Positions 49,301 through 58,731 of a stretch of 64,000 nucleotides of DNA are shown here, one piece after another. A program made the position numbers and the translations under genes. Origin of the DNA: Lentinula raphanica (Eukaryota; Basidiomycota; Agaricomycetes; Agaricales; Omphalotaceae). Every line of letters begins with the position of its first letter. The stretch's first letter is position 1. The stretch is taken from NCBI GenBank assembly GCA_027919835.1, contig JANVFP010000055.1:98601-162600 (forward strand), in the 5' to 3' direction. A model generated the notes under the pieces. It did no database searches. It was not told the origin of the DNA and saw nothing but the letters and a program-made list of their open reading frames with translations.

Positions 49301-49812
49301 ATATGTATCCAACAAGGAGAACATTGCTGATCTCTTCACAAAACCATTACATCGAACATTACACTCTCGATGGATCAAGCTACTCAAACTCGACGCGAGT
49401 CAAGGGGGGGTGTTAGATAGTGACAACGCGTCTTCATCTGCATAAGCCCACATATCGGTACTATATATATTATACCTTACTAAGCCGTGTATTACTAACC
49501 TGGGACGAAGCAAGCCCCTCATCGTTTCTTGCTTCGTACCAGGTATGCTCAATTCTCTTTCTCGTTTGTATACAATCAAGTAATCGTTTCTTGCTTCGTA
49601 CCAGTACCGAAATATATTCATTCTGTCAACCTTCAATAATGAGAAAGGCAGACTCAAGACTGACCCTCATAGTACGACTGTCAAAGGTTCTATGAGTATT
49701 CAATGTTGAAAATAGGTGATGCCAGTCAAACACTTACTTCCTTCTTCGATGGTCCAGCTGGAGTTGGCATAGGTGAGGCAATCACAGTAGCGATCATCAA
49801 AAGGAGAAGCAT
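43388..49812 (-). CDS. Small secreted protein gene split by a Copia element in its second intron
   Basis: Exons on the minus strand are 49738-49812 (signal peptide MLLLLMIATVIASPMP), a 13-nt micro-exon 49665-49677, and 43388-44070; together 256 aa in one frame. The intron between the last two exons, 44071-49664, contains a complete retrotransposon in the opposite orientation. Without it the intron would be about 70 nt, like the corresponding 68-nt interval in the paralogue at 51.5 kb. Mature-protein blocks are GYRTILQRSSEWGP, FVAIGTARMSNPTRLKVF, GTGAGFAL and DMPWEWDMYNKIE. No known domain. The coding parts are undamaged, so expression depends on whether a 5.6-kb intron can be spliced. Confidence 0.7.
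44118..44345 (+). repeat. 5' LTR of Copia element
   Basis: 228 bp, starts TGTTAGATAG and ends CTTCAATA, so the termini are TG...TA rather than TG...CA. It contains a TATA-like run (TATATATATT, about 44169-44178) and an internal direct repeat of about 21 bp (44229-44249 and 44291-44311). Confidence 0.92.
44346..44358 (+). other. Primer binding site of Copia element
   Basis: GGTTATGGGCCCC directly after the 5' LTR. GGTTATGGGCC is complementary to the anticodon stem-loop of initiator tRNA-Met (the complement contains CAT flanked by GGCC and AACC), not to a tRNA 3' end. This is the arrangement known from Drosophila copia, which primes with a half-tRNA fragment. Confidence 0.75.
44433..46394 (+). 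CDS. Copia Gag-protease (and start of integrase) ORF
   Basis: 653 aa from ATG at 44433 to TAA at 46392-46394. The Gag region (MELTDEAKDWKHIIL...) contains the UBN2-like core LLEECTSAHAAWKALKNEYE. A poor zinc-knuckle-like C-x4-C-x5-H-x4-C (CENPFC...GH...C) lies near 45390-45440. Protease has the active-site loop INHDTGATRHIF (DTG where many Copia elements have DSG). The frame ends where the integrase zinc-binding domain should begin; the next ORF starts in the -1 frame at the overlapping TAATG. Confidence 0.88.
   Translation: MELTDEAKDWKHIILTPIKEADDGSNNYNEFKRKSMFELDAAGYWKYIDGVDYNPPQIPILQPTREMRGLDLAGNPSTFRIPGNEAEVQAARDKAKGWLEGDKKALAIIVRAVPVEKLYLLEECTSAHAAWKALKNEYEPTNTLSALTIMQQIIGNQCKLEDNPVAWLEVMVRLYGRLRDADPKMMSDWDFAKHLITLMTRDENWRYCRDELRNKLRVAEIAGRTFSSQSVVRRLKDEEVELGIAPYIASLNTIMTSSKGKNVDRANHQAVPGVYTANEFVNNASGSRYLQRDDRKFKPYPNQKPPGNRSSSTFNSSLICENPFCVFAQGHTIDNCFVYGGGKAGQYPNNYNGPRDLHLSPNARVTARRRHVLERARGGRPAGGVNRFASRGNRFAGLGVSNETAATRDNGVNNVTDNDDPPTYAGMVEGGGEAEEEEVERVIERVEDGFAFMLDVAEGPELDKTEDEICVNEEVKINAIALNIEVPQNDSINHDTGATRHIFRERKFFSDYETLETPIQVHGFGSNLSAVAIGKGTVTLQAKFKNILRSFSLSNVLHIPSARCNLISGSRLDKKGVKTKTGDGHIIYYNSRNIPFAAGSIVRDLFKMEVTPIENVEKKDEETNFVATVPDVTELFGTGSDSEFAKRVGFTTV
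46394..49445 (+). CDS. Copia integrase-reverse transcriptase-RNase H ORF, with two introns
   Basis: Exons 46394-47361, 47409-47465 and 47516-49445. Integrase: MGHIDVKGLK, HCRIC (zinc Cys pair), then the DDE triad in HSDICGPL, RVDNAPEL and QNGVAERTIQT. Reverse transcriptase: FKARLVAKGFTQIPG, QVDVKTAFLNGPL, RKGLYGLKQSGRQWY and SVDDMLIAS (the usual YVDD Tyr is Ser). RNase H: DSDWG and SSCEAEY with LRYLKGT before it. The stop lies 35 nt inside the 3' LTR. The likely initiation is not the ATG but the -1 frame shift from the upstream ORF, because YHRL, which carries the first zinc His, is encoded just before 46394. Confidence 0.88.
47362..47408 (+). other. Spliceosomal intron 1 in Copia pol
   Basis: 47 nt, donor GTGAGTAG, branch-like TCTAAT, acceptor TTATAG. 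Without splicing the frame meets TGA at 47363-47365. With splicing, CT joined to G keeps frame into the 57-nt next exon. Confidence 0.8.
47466..47515 (+). other. Spliceosomal intron 2 in Copia pol
   Basis: 50 nt, donor GTGAGTAA, branch-like CTAAC/CTAAA, acceptor ACATAG. The join CC+A continues the frame into MQDPSAEAES and the reverse transcriptase. Confidence 0.8.
49402..49410 (+). other. Polypurine tract of Copia element
   Basis: AAGGGGGGG immediately before the 3' LTR; serves as plus-strand primer in LTR retrotransposons. Confidence 0.8.
49411..49638 (+). repeat. 3' LTR of Copia element
   Basis: 228 bp, identical by eye to 44118-44345. It contains the pol stop codon at 49443-49445. Confidence 0.92.
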
Positions 49813-50858
49813 TTTGGCAACGAACGAGTGCCACGTATATGTAGAGTTTAGGAACAGATACATGCTAGGCAAGGTAGGCTTGCAAACTGTCAAGTGAGTA
49901 AGAGGGATTACTATTAGAGCAAGAGTCTCACCTAACTGTGTTTTGGATTTGACCAGCAAATCTTGAGGGTTGGTTGTAGTTTCGGGCAAGTGCAAGACTA
50001 AACCTTGTTTGGGGATAGAAAATGAAAATGTAGAGGGGATGCTCAACTTTTTATAAGTTTCGACTCATCGAAGTTCGACCTAGTTCGACCTGTTTCGACG
50101 TTGGAGTCGCATAAGGTCGCATAGTACCGACCAAAGTTGGAATTAGGGGTGCGGTATCCATGTGTGGGGCGGATTCCGATATTGGACTCGGATAGCGGTG
50201 CTTGAGCGCCGTCTCTCCGAGATAATTCACGAGTAGTAGAATGGATTTCGGTGACCTGCACAAGTATGCACAGTATCATGCACAAGCAACCACTGCAAGA
50301 CAAAACGAGATAATCTTCAAGTAACCTTGTCCAATCCCTCCAGCCTCCACCATACATGGTTATGCCGATGTTGAACTCGTTTCATATGTTTTTCAAAGAT
50401 AACCGTCATATGCATCAGCTGTAGGCTGTGTGGGCAGTGTGCACTGCGAGGCTGTGACAGATCTTGTTACCCGTTGGGCCTGGATCAGAATGATTTTTGC
50501 GGCGGTCAGAGCAAATCCTGGAAGCAAGGATTGAAAAGGGATAAAATCTATAGTGAGTAATAGTGTACAAGCAGTGCGTGTTCGCTAAAGGCGGGTGAAA
50601 CTACTAGGAAGCGAATTGAAAGGATCAAACAGACGGGAAAAAATTCAAAGAGGGAGAGAAAATCTATAGCAAGGGAAATGGAGTCGGCTTCATGGCGAGC
50701 AGATGAGTTCAGCAGAGTAAGGCCTTCCAAAGGGTTTGAGCATATACCTGAGGGCGAGTTTACCTACGTCTGAGTTGGCAATAGTTCTGAGACTCACCAA
50801 GTGCACCGAGGTTTCTTCATCCCACGACCGTCTGATCTCATCCTAGACTGATGGACTG
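49813..50858. promoter_or_regulatory. Upstream region of the split secreted gene
   Basis: No gene supported. 49880-50040 matches 51830-51960 (ATTTGACCAGCAAATCT in both), so it is the duplicated promoter side. 50520-50858 is the 3' flank of the second copy. Confidence 0.5.
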
Positions 50859-51757
50859 TCAGATGCCCGTCGTCTCCTCATGCCCAAGCTCGACGGGGTA
50901 CTGGTTAGGGAAGTCGAGCGCATGATGACGTGGGTCCAACCAGTTCTCAAAAACCTGCGCGTTTTTTGGCGTCGAGCATTTTCCTAACATCGAGCTGCTT
51001 TTTTTCGATCTTCTCGTATAGATCCCATTCCCATGGCATATCGACCTTATTAATCGCGAACCCCGCCCCCGTACCCTTCTGACTAACCAACTTATCGGAC
51101 AAATTCTGGTAGCTCGGGAGGTTGAAGGTGTATTCGTAGACAAGATATTCAGAGTTGTTCTTGTGCTTGATCAACCCTTTCTCCAAGAGCATCAAGACTT
51201 GGTGAATTGAGAAAGGGTTGGGGAGTTTGTGAGAACGATGTTCGATGATGTCTGCGCTCAGGTCGTGTAAGACCTTTAGCCTTGTTGGATCAGTCATTGT
51301 CGCAGTCCCAATTTTAAGAAAGACATGCTCGTCTGACGGCGCGACGTATGCTCCAAACATCACGTTCGAGTCTGCCTTTGACTTGGGTCGCACAGGGAGC
51401 CACTGTGTCGAAGACTCCATTTTGGTTCGATATCCGTTGACGAACTCTGGCACATCCTGGACAGTGAATCCGATACACAGCGACCAATCCAAGTTCGAAA
51501 AGTCGAGCTATATATCGTTCCTTCATGGGTCAGATTGTTATCGTTGATCAAGAGGTTTGAAGCCTGAAGACTTACGTCGATAGTACGACTGTAAAAGGCT
51601 CTATGAGTATGCAGAGTTTGAAAAGAGGCGATGCCAGTCCGACACTTACTTTCCGCTTCGATGGCTTTCCAGATTTTTGTATCCCTTTCGATGGTCCAGA
51701 AGAAGGAAGTGGCATAGGGGATGCAATCGAAGCAGCCATTATCGAAAAGAGAAACAC
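50859..51757 (-). pseudogene. Broken tandem copy of the secreted protein gene at 43388-49812
   Basis: Exon remains are 51650-51757 (signal peptide), micro-exon 51576-51588, and 50859-51507. Three lesions are visible. The ATG of the intact copy is GTG here (51755-51757), and the next ATG leaves only MAASIASP as a leader. The micro-exon phase no longer fits the following exon, which also lacks about 14 codons. A T6 run at 50962-50967 (A6 in the gene) shifts the frame, giving KKRAGF and stop, with the tail FENWLDPRHHALDFP in another frame. Conserved blocks such as MTDPTRLKVLH, GTGAGFAI and DMPWEWDLYEKIE prove the relation. Confidence 0.8.
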
Positions 51758-52358
51758 GGTGGCAACGAACAAGCGCTGACACGTAGATATTGTCGGAACA
51801 GATACATGTTAGGCTTGCGAATTGTCAAGTGAGTAGAATGTAAAAGGACTTCTGAGAGCGAGAGTCTCACCTACCGGCTTTTGGAATTTGACCAGCAAAT
51901 CTCAAGGATTGGTTTTGAATTCGGGGCGAACGCAAGACTGAACGTGGATTGGATCAAAAATGAAAGGTTGAAGGGCGATGCCCGAGATGCTTCGTTCTTA
52001 TAATTATAAGTTACGAGTTTCAATGTTATTGTAGGAGATTGCGGGCTATTGTGGGACCTTCTTGAACTGATCAACGCAGACCTTGTTGCGGGAATATCCA
52101 TGAGCGATTTTCTGTTGAACCAGAACCAAGTCAATTTGCGAATAGCAGAATGACTTTCTCCGACACTACAAGCACGCGCATGCAACCAAGCTGTGAGATG
52201 GAGCCCCGATAAATTCCTCCAGCCACCATAGACTCTTCTGCTGTTGTGGAAATCTGTCCAATCATCGGAGCTGTTTCCAAAAGATGATCGCCCTATGCAT
52301 TAGCCGTAGGCTGTGTGTGAAGCTGTGAGTAATTTTATTCCCCATCGGTATGTCTGAG
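51758..52358. other. Intergenic region
   Basis: Duplicated upstream region of the preceding pseudogene (51830-51960 matches 49880-50040); otherwise nothing recognised. Confidence 0.5.
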
Positions 52359-52830
52359 CTTGAGAGAGGACCCCCGGCAGCCCACCAAAATGTTTGCGCC
52401 CTCGAAAGCTCACTTTTACCCGAACCAAAAATCAGCCAAAAATCGCCATTTTTACCCGATTTTAGGCTCCAGAGGTAACATGAGCGCTTAAAGGTGCTTG
52501 AACGTCTACAAAATTTGCTCAGTATGTGGCTAATGAACTTTTTCAGAAGATTTGATGTTTTTCAGAAATTGTAATGCCCACCTGGAGCGCAGTGTGAGTA
52601 TGTGAGATGTCGATGAATCCATGTTCTGGTAGCCTCCTGCCAGCCATTTTTACCCGAACGTGCCCTCAGAGCACTGAAAAATACTCATTTTTACCCGAAT
52701 TTAGACGCAGAGATTTCGAAAAATTTGGGCCATTTTTACCCGAACTGGGCGGAGTTCTTCTCAAGAGACCCCCCATTTTTACCCGAACGCGAACAGAGGT
52801 TTTAGTGGGCTGCCGGGGTCCTCTTGAGAG
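52359..52830. mobile_element. Non-autonomous terminal-inverted-repeat element (MITE-like) with 8-bp target duplication
   Basis: Element 52367-52822 (456 bp). The ends are AGGACCCCCGGCAGCCCA and its inverted partner TGGGCTGCCGGGGTCCT, differing by one C. They are flanked by the 8-bp direct repeat CTTGAGAG at 52359-52366 and 52823-52830. An 8-bp duplication is typical of the hAT superfamily. Inside are six same-direction copies of an ATTTTTACCCGAA motif (starting near 52411, 52447, 52645, 52686, 52731 and 52774). No coding sequence. Confidence 0.8.
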
Positions 52831-53633
52831 CTGCGAGGTTGAAAGTTTTCGAGAATTTGCAGGGAGCGGAGAAGAGGGAACAGAGAAGTTGGCGGATGTC
52901 GATGAGGTGCTATGAGGAGCTTGTTGGCCTGGGAATTTTTGACCGGTGCCGAGGCTCTACTATGAACGGCACGCAGGCGCTTGCGACGTTGGCTTCGAAC
53001 TTCGAACTTCAATCATTATCGGGATGAGTATGACAGCAATTCTGGGACAAAAATAGTATCCGAACTTATTGCGATCAGATTTATAAGATGCCACTCTATA
53101 TTCTCGACTTCGGACTTCCATGAATGCAATATGACTTCCAGGCATGACTTTTGTGAATGAGACATTGACTTTAGTATTGCTTATTGACATGTACTTTACA
53201 CGGCTACATAAGCACTGATACATTGAGGCATTACACTTGATATTGAAAACTTTTGGTGACTGCTCGTTCATTGATTGAAACAACAAATTCACGAGCAGTT
53301 GAAAGGAGATGACTTCGACTTGCACCAATTGAACTCATACATATCCGCGCCTTGTCCGTAATTGGTACCGCTTCCGGCTTCATCGGTATCCGCCTTCGGC
53401 ATCCCTTTTTGGCTTCCGCATACGATTTCCCTTTTGGCTTCCGTTATCGGTATAGTGCTAATCAGAAAGCTGAGAATATGATATGATAAATTGTGAAATC
53501 TTTAAGAATTCTCAACATTTGGAACATTGGAGGGGAAGACATTTGAGGACACAATGTACGACCCCGTCGTTGGTAAGCGATGCATGTGGGGCGTGAGAAA
53601 TCATTAGCAACGACGGGCATCGTTTCTTGCAAC
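52831..53633. other. Intergenic region with short repeated words
   Basis: No gene. 53345-53460 contains repeated GGCTTCCG and CGGTAT words, possibly the subterminal part of another transposon end; no partner or target duplication was found. Confidence 0.35.
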
Positions 53634-55591
53634 ATGCATCACTCTCAGCCTGCATTCAACAACCAGCACCATCCATCCCATATGGCCGCTCACGACTCTA
53701 ATAGCCGACAAGAAAGCACTCAGGGCACTCAAGACCCGCTTCTAGGAACCAGCTGGACCACTGATCACCCTGAGGTTGCTGCAATGGATGGTGACAGCGC
53801 TTTCAATGCTGCGGCGTACTCCAACGCCGTATCGACGTATCAAGACGGTCCGACCGAACGGCCTTGGAGATCTACAGAGGAATATAACGTGAATGCGGCA
53901 CGAATTGATATAGGATCGAGGCTGAATGGTGCGTTGAGGTTTCTTGTTATGTTGTGATGTAATGTTAATGAATTATTGTGTTGATAGATATCATACTGTA
54001 CTTAGCTCTTACTCTCCATGCTCAGGAATCTCCCTCGTTGATATATGAGCTGGTGATCCAGCCAAAAGCCGAGACCGTCATCACACAAAACGGCGTTCCT
54101 ACGATCAGCGCGATTTCCGCGATTTCGCTGGTTGCGGGGGTCAAACTTCCGGAAGCGTTCCGAGAAGCGTTCAAGAACGACGCAACGGCTCTTGCAACCG
54201 CCCGCGATATGCCACGAATGTCAAAACCGGTCAACTCTTTGTTTGAGTTTCGTCAGTTCCCGCCCGCATTAGAGATCTTGACCAGTCCTACCTCAAGTTA
54301 TCAACTTCAGTCGATTGTTGAGAACCCAGAGGAAATCTTGAGCCGCCCACGAATGCTGAAGTTTGTGCTGATTCTATTACAACCAGTGAGCTTGCTGACA
54401 GCTGATCCTAACAACTTTTGTATTGAATGCATTCGATTTCTCAGAATACCGGACCAACGTATTCCTCGGCGGGCCAATCTCCTTACTCGGTACCTCAGCC
54501 TGCGACGCCTGCGTACTCTTCGTCCGCTAACGCATGGTCGGTCGATTCTCTGTCTGCTAACACGTGGTTGGCTGACGGCGCGTGGTCGTCTGATTCTTCA
54601 TCTGCTAACGCGTTGTCCGATCCTTCGTCTGCTAACGCGATGTCCGATCCTTTGTCTGCTAACGCGATGTCCAATCCTTCGTCTGCTGACGCGATGTCCG
54701 ATCCTTCGTATGCTAACGCGTGGTCGTCCGATTCGTCGTCTGCTAACGCGTGGTCTACTAACACTTGGTCTGTACAAGGTGATACGTCTTTTGAGGAGAC
54801 GAATAGATCTGCTCCGATGCCGTATCCATACTTGACGCTGGAAAACTTGTCTGTCCAGGAAGACCCTTCTGAACCACAGGGAAACCCTTCTGAGTTACAG
54901 GAAGGCGCATTGCCGACGTCTTCACATGAGGTAGTACCGGATGAGATGCTCTCTCAGCCTGCGGAATCTTCTGATGCTCATGGTCCCTCGTCGGCGCCCG
55001 TTCGTGCGTGGAATATTGATCATGCTTGCGAACTTTTACAGATCAGTAAACCTCATGGAACCACGTATTCGACTGAATGGTTGTCAGTCGTCGTACAAGA
55101 CTGGCATCGAATCAGATCACTTATCTTTGGCATGGGGTATAAAGAAAGAAAGGGCGATAAAGACCTGTCTGAACAGTTTTATCAATGGGAGGACGGGATG
55201 ATCGATTCGTTTGAGACCATCCTCAAACGAGTGAATTGGACTAAGGAGGAATACATGGCTAAAACCAATCTGTTTCTTTGGGCTAACAAGATTGCTGCTG
55301 AGAAAATGTGGGATCCCAACGTGATTGAGCCTGCTGACCCAGGTACGTCAACTGCTTTTGTAATGTGAAAATTTCTAACTAGCATTATCAGTTCAAAGGC
55401 AGAATTATCAAGAGGCCGTTGATACCTGGCAACTAATCGTCGACTTTTTCCAGAATACGTCCTTCCAATACTCTGGTTATCCAGAATTGTTGCCAGAGGA
55501 CTCGCCGGATGCCAGGCTGGCAAGCTTGACCCGATCTCGTATGAAGCACCATCGAAGAATGATCATGGACTGCCTTGTTGACCGTCCTTAG
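53634..55591 (+). CDS. Unknown protein with Ala/Ser/Asn tandem repeats
   Basis: Exons 53634-53928, 53988-54385, 54445-55342 and 55392-55591 give 596 aa; all junctions keep phase. An in-frame ATG at 53580 would add 18 residues. The N-terminus is His/Gln-rich and disordered. Residues about 100-230 look folded (DIILYLALTLHAQESP, LFEFRQFPPALEIL). About residues 245-345 are degenerate repeats of the form S-x-A-N-A-[WM]-S-D-P. The C-terminus is Trp-rich and helical (AWNIDHACELLQISKP, FLWANKIAAEKMWD). No signal peptide and no family recognised; in a TE-rich neighbourhood a lineage-specific gene is likely. Confidence 0.65.
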
Positions 55592-55879
55592 CTTCTTTTT
55601 TCCATGTTTGCTGTTTGTGCTGTCTGACCATGCTTTTAGTTATGAAATCTGCTCTTGCTATAATTGAACCACTTACTCGATCCCATGTATCATAATAAAT
55701 CGGATCTATGCTTTTTATGACAATCTTGTGCGCGAACGAAATGAGACATTATCAAACCCATAACCCACCACTGTGAATATTTGTCGGACTTGATTAATAC
55801 AATCTAAATTTCCCATTACAACAAGTTGTGTCCAAGATCATACATAGGGAATACAAGACGATACGGTAATACAAAATGG
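55592..55879. other. Intergenic region
   Basis: 288 bp between convergent genes; nothing recognised. Confidence 0.5.
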
Positions 55880-58063
55880 TCAATCAACGGGAACAATGGA
55901 GTGTGGAATTGAGGCTGCGCGCGCAAATACCAATAAAAAAGATGTGGTATAGAAGTATGCTAATGCTTGTTCGACCTGTTCGAGATGAGTAATATAATTA
56001 TGGGCTTCATAATCGTCAGGAAAATCACAATGCAACTCTTCTGGTTTGTCGCCTTTCCAGCTTCTCATCAGGTGATGTAAAGCGTGGATGTAAGGCGCAC
56101 GTTTCTGTACAGTAGGGGCTCCAAGTCCTTCATCTCCCTTGTCAATATCTACCTGAGACCTAGACCCCACCCAACATGCATCCAGCAAGGCATCCCGTTC
56201 AGCCAGAGAGAGTCTGCTTTTGTCTAGCTGGCGATCCAACGCGACCAATTCCTGACGGAAACTCAATTCGGATATCTCCCAGATGATTTGAGACGCAATC
56301 TTCTTGGGGGTGGTTCATTTTTGCAGTCGACTGGTTGACCTGCAAATTCCTCGATTTGAGGCGTTGGATCATCAAGATTTAATGAGTGAGAGCTGCTTTG
56401 AGTGATCAGAGTCTCGACAACGATGCGCATTTCGTTTCGAAGAATGGCATTTTTTGTTTGTGTAGAGGTGCTCGGAGCATGGCCCCCGACAACATCGAGC
56501 AGGCAGCGCCATTGTTTGGCAGACAAGTTCACTGGCTTTGTCAAACCGTCGAGAGATTGTAAAATAAACGGACGAATCTTGAGCCAGCTACGGTAATAAA
56601 ACGCCCGTGTACTTGGATTTGCCGGCCCATCTAGCAATCTAGGAGGAGGGAGGAAATAACCAGATTGAGGGTCTCAGGCCGTCGAAGCGACTGGTTATAG
56701 GTGGAGTGATACTCGAGAGCTCGTGCCCAAGCCGAGATCGCAGGCGGCATTGCTGGACTTTTCAGTTGAAGAAAGGTATTGATCCCTTGCTTGTGAAGTT
56801 GTGGCTGCTTGCGATTTTTCTGAGAATCTATTCAAGATGAGTCGTTTGATGAAAATTGCAATGTGTAATGAGATCTTACATGGCGCGGGCCTCATGGACG
56901 AGCGTAAGGTCGAATTGGGGTGGTTTAGACCGCTAGAACTGGCGTGACCGGCAGAATGATTTAAGGTTGCCCTGGTCGAGATGGCTTTTTGGAAAGAGGA
57001 TAAGCTCTGCATCTGATGGGATCCGAAGACGGACGAGGGGTAGAGCAACGATTGCAAATAAGCATTCATTGCCACGAAGCACTCTGGTTTATTGGTTGGA
57101 CCTTCCCATATGATCTTGTGGCTAGGTTCAGCATCAGTGCCGTCCATCCGAAAACCAGAAGGTAGTTCAATGATTCGTGAGCTGTCCTCAGCGATCAAAG
57201 AAGCAACACGGTCGATTGGGCATCAGGGGTGTTTTTGACTGGGCGAACAAACCAAACCGGGATTCCCAGACAGTACAACGTGTCAGCGGTAGAACTATTG
57301 TCTGTAAACGCTCCGATAACAGCCAGACAGTCTGGGATTTCGTAGTTCCGCTTCTTTCCGATTATGACAGTGTTCCAATCTTGAGAACGGTACTGAATGC
57401 GGGCGTCTAATTCCAGAATACTGCGTTGCAAAAATGCAACACGCAGAAGAATATCCTCACGAGGAGCCGCAACCTGCAATAAACTGAGCATACGATCGAC
57501 CTGAAGTGAACCCTGCGTGAGATATGGATCGGATTGGAATTCACTGAGATTTATGGTCTTGAGAACGTCATCCGCAAGAGCTTTTAGGCGTAGATAAACT
57601 GTGGTGTCCAATACGACAGCATTATACAAAAAGTCTGATGCTTCGGCGTCGAAGTCTTCAGCTGAAGGTATCAACCAGGCAGCTGCAAACGGATGATTTG
57701 GATCAGGAGAAGGTGTTCGAATTAATGGCAAATGTGGCCGTGTTTCGTCAAAGGGTTGTGGGTAGAAGAGGGGATCATCATGTAAAAATGAAAGTGGCGA
57801 CGTAGGCGTACACGTCGGGATGACAAGGGTGGTGCATATAGTACATTCGAATTAGGGGATGATATCAGGTAATCGTTTGGTAGTACAGCGCCTACTCGAC
57901 CATCGAACGATTGTAGAGCTGTGGTAGATTATGAATGGATGGAGGTGGACGAGGCAGAATTAATACACGTACTTGAAGCTGGGTCAGAAAACCGGGTTAA
58001 GATGTCTGGATGAAGGCGATATGTCGCATAGCTTAGCGGAGGGATGCTTGAGGCATTGGACAT
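55880..58063 (-). pseudogene. Unknown multi-exon gene with at least four frame breaks
   Basis: Reads from ATG at 58063 (MSNASSIPPLSYATYRLH) through an intron near 57950, a long exon (DDPLFYPQPFDETRPHLP ... YEIPDCLAVIGAFTDNSS ... LGIPVWFVRP), an intron at 56828-56879, then SGYFLPPPRLLDGPANPS, SAKQWRCLLDVVGGHAP and IIWEISELSFRQELVALD to a stop at 55880. The protein is coherent only if one base is added near 57805, 57210, 56672 and in the G5 run 56306-56310. No premature stops by substitution are seen. The type recalls multi-copy hypothetical genes of mushrooms; no function known. It is either a young pseudogene or uncorrected sequence. Confidence 0.55.
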
Positions 58064-58126
58064 GGTGGTGCGACTGTGGTCTGGCTGACCTACAGGACTC
58101 CGTCTACGAGGTTGTAATGTAAGCAA

Positions 58127-58731
58127 ACTAGGACAGATTGAAGAAAAAAATAACGGTCACAACCGGTCTTAACACAGGCGGTCTCTCTACGTCCTGAGTG
58201 CAGGCAGTGTGAGGACTGCTTGGCACGATGGGAGGTCTTCAGCAGAACAATGGGTGACGATGGGGTGACAGGGGAGGGGAAGATAAACAATAGTAGAAAC
58301 AGGCCGAGGTAGATTACTGATACCCACGTCGGAAGCTCACGTGAATATCACAGAGCACCTCATTACCCGATATCCCGATATCCCGATTCCTGTTCCCAAT
58401 AAGGATATATTCGATATGATTGATCAAAGCTGTTCATTCAACTCTGGAATACGAGTCTACGACAAAAATATCATGCGGACAGAATATTATAGGGTAGATG
58501 TAGCCTATGTAGGGTAGATATATGAAACTTCAAGCAGTCTGATAAACTAAACAATATTGTAAGACCCGATTCCAGTAAGGATTTGAACTAGAAGCCAGTG
58601 GAAAACGATGTCCTTGAGGTTGTATAGCTGCTCCGGACCACTGTCATACGAAGCATTCAAGAGCTTCAAGAGATACGAAGCAGGGACTTGCATAACGCGG
58701 GTACAGGTCTTAAAGGCGATAGTTCCAAGTT
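58127..58731. other. Intergenic region
   Basis: About 600 bp between two tandem minus-strand genes. It contains a small tandem repeat (CCCGATATC about 2.5 times, near 58367-58390) and nothing else recognised. Confidence 0.45.

Larger units (their letters stand above)
44113..49643 (+). mobile_element. Ty1/Copia-type LTR retrotransposon with target duplication
   Basis: Full-length element 44118-49638 flanked by the 5-bp direct repeat ATGAG (44113-44117 and 49639-49643). The two 228-bp LTRs show no difference by eye. Order of domains is Gag, protease, integrase, reverse transcriptase, RNase H, which defines Copia. A primer site follows the 5' LTR and a purine tract precedes the 3' LTR. Identical LTRs mean very recent insertion. 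Coding capacity is interrupted by one frame change at 46376-46394 and by two short introns in pol (separate entries). Confidence 0.93.
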
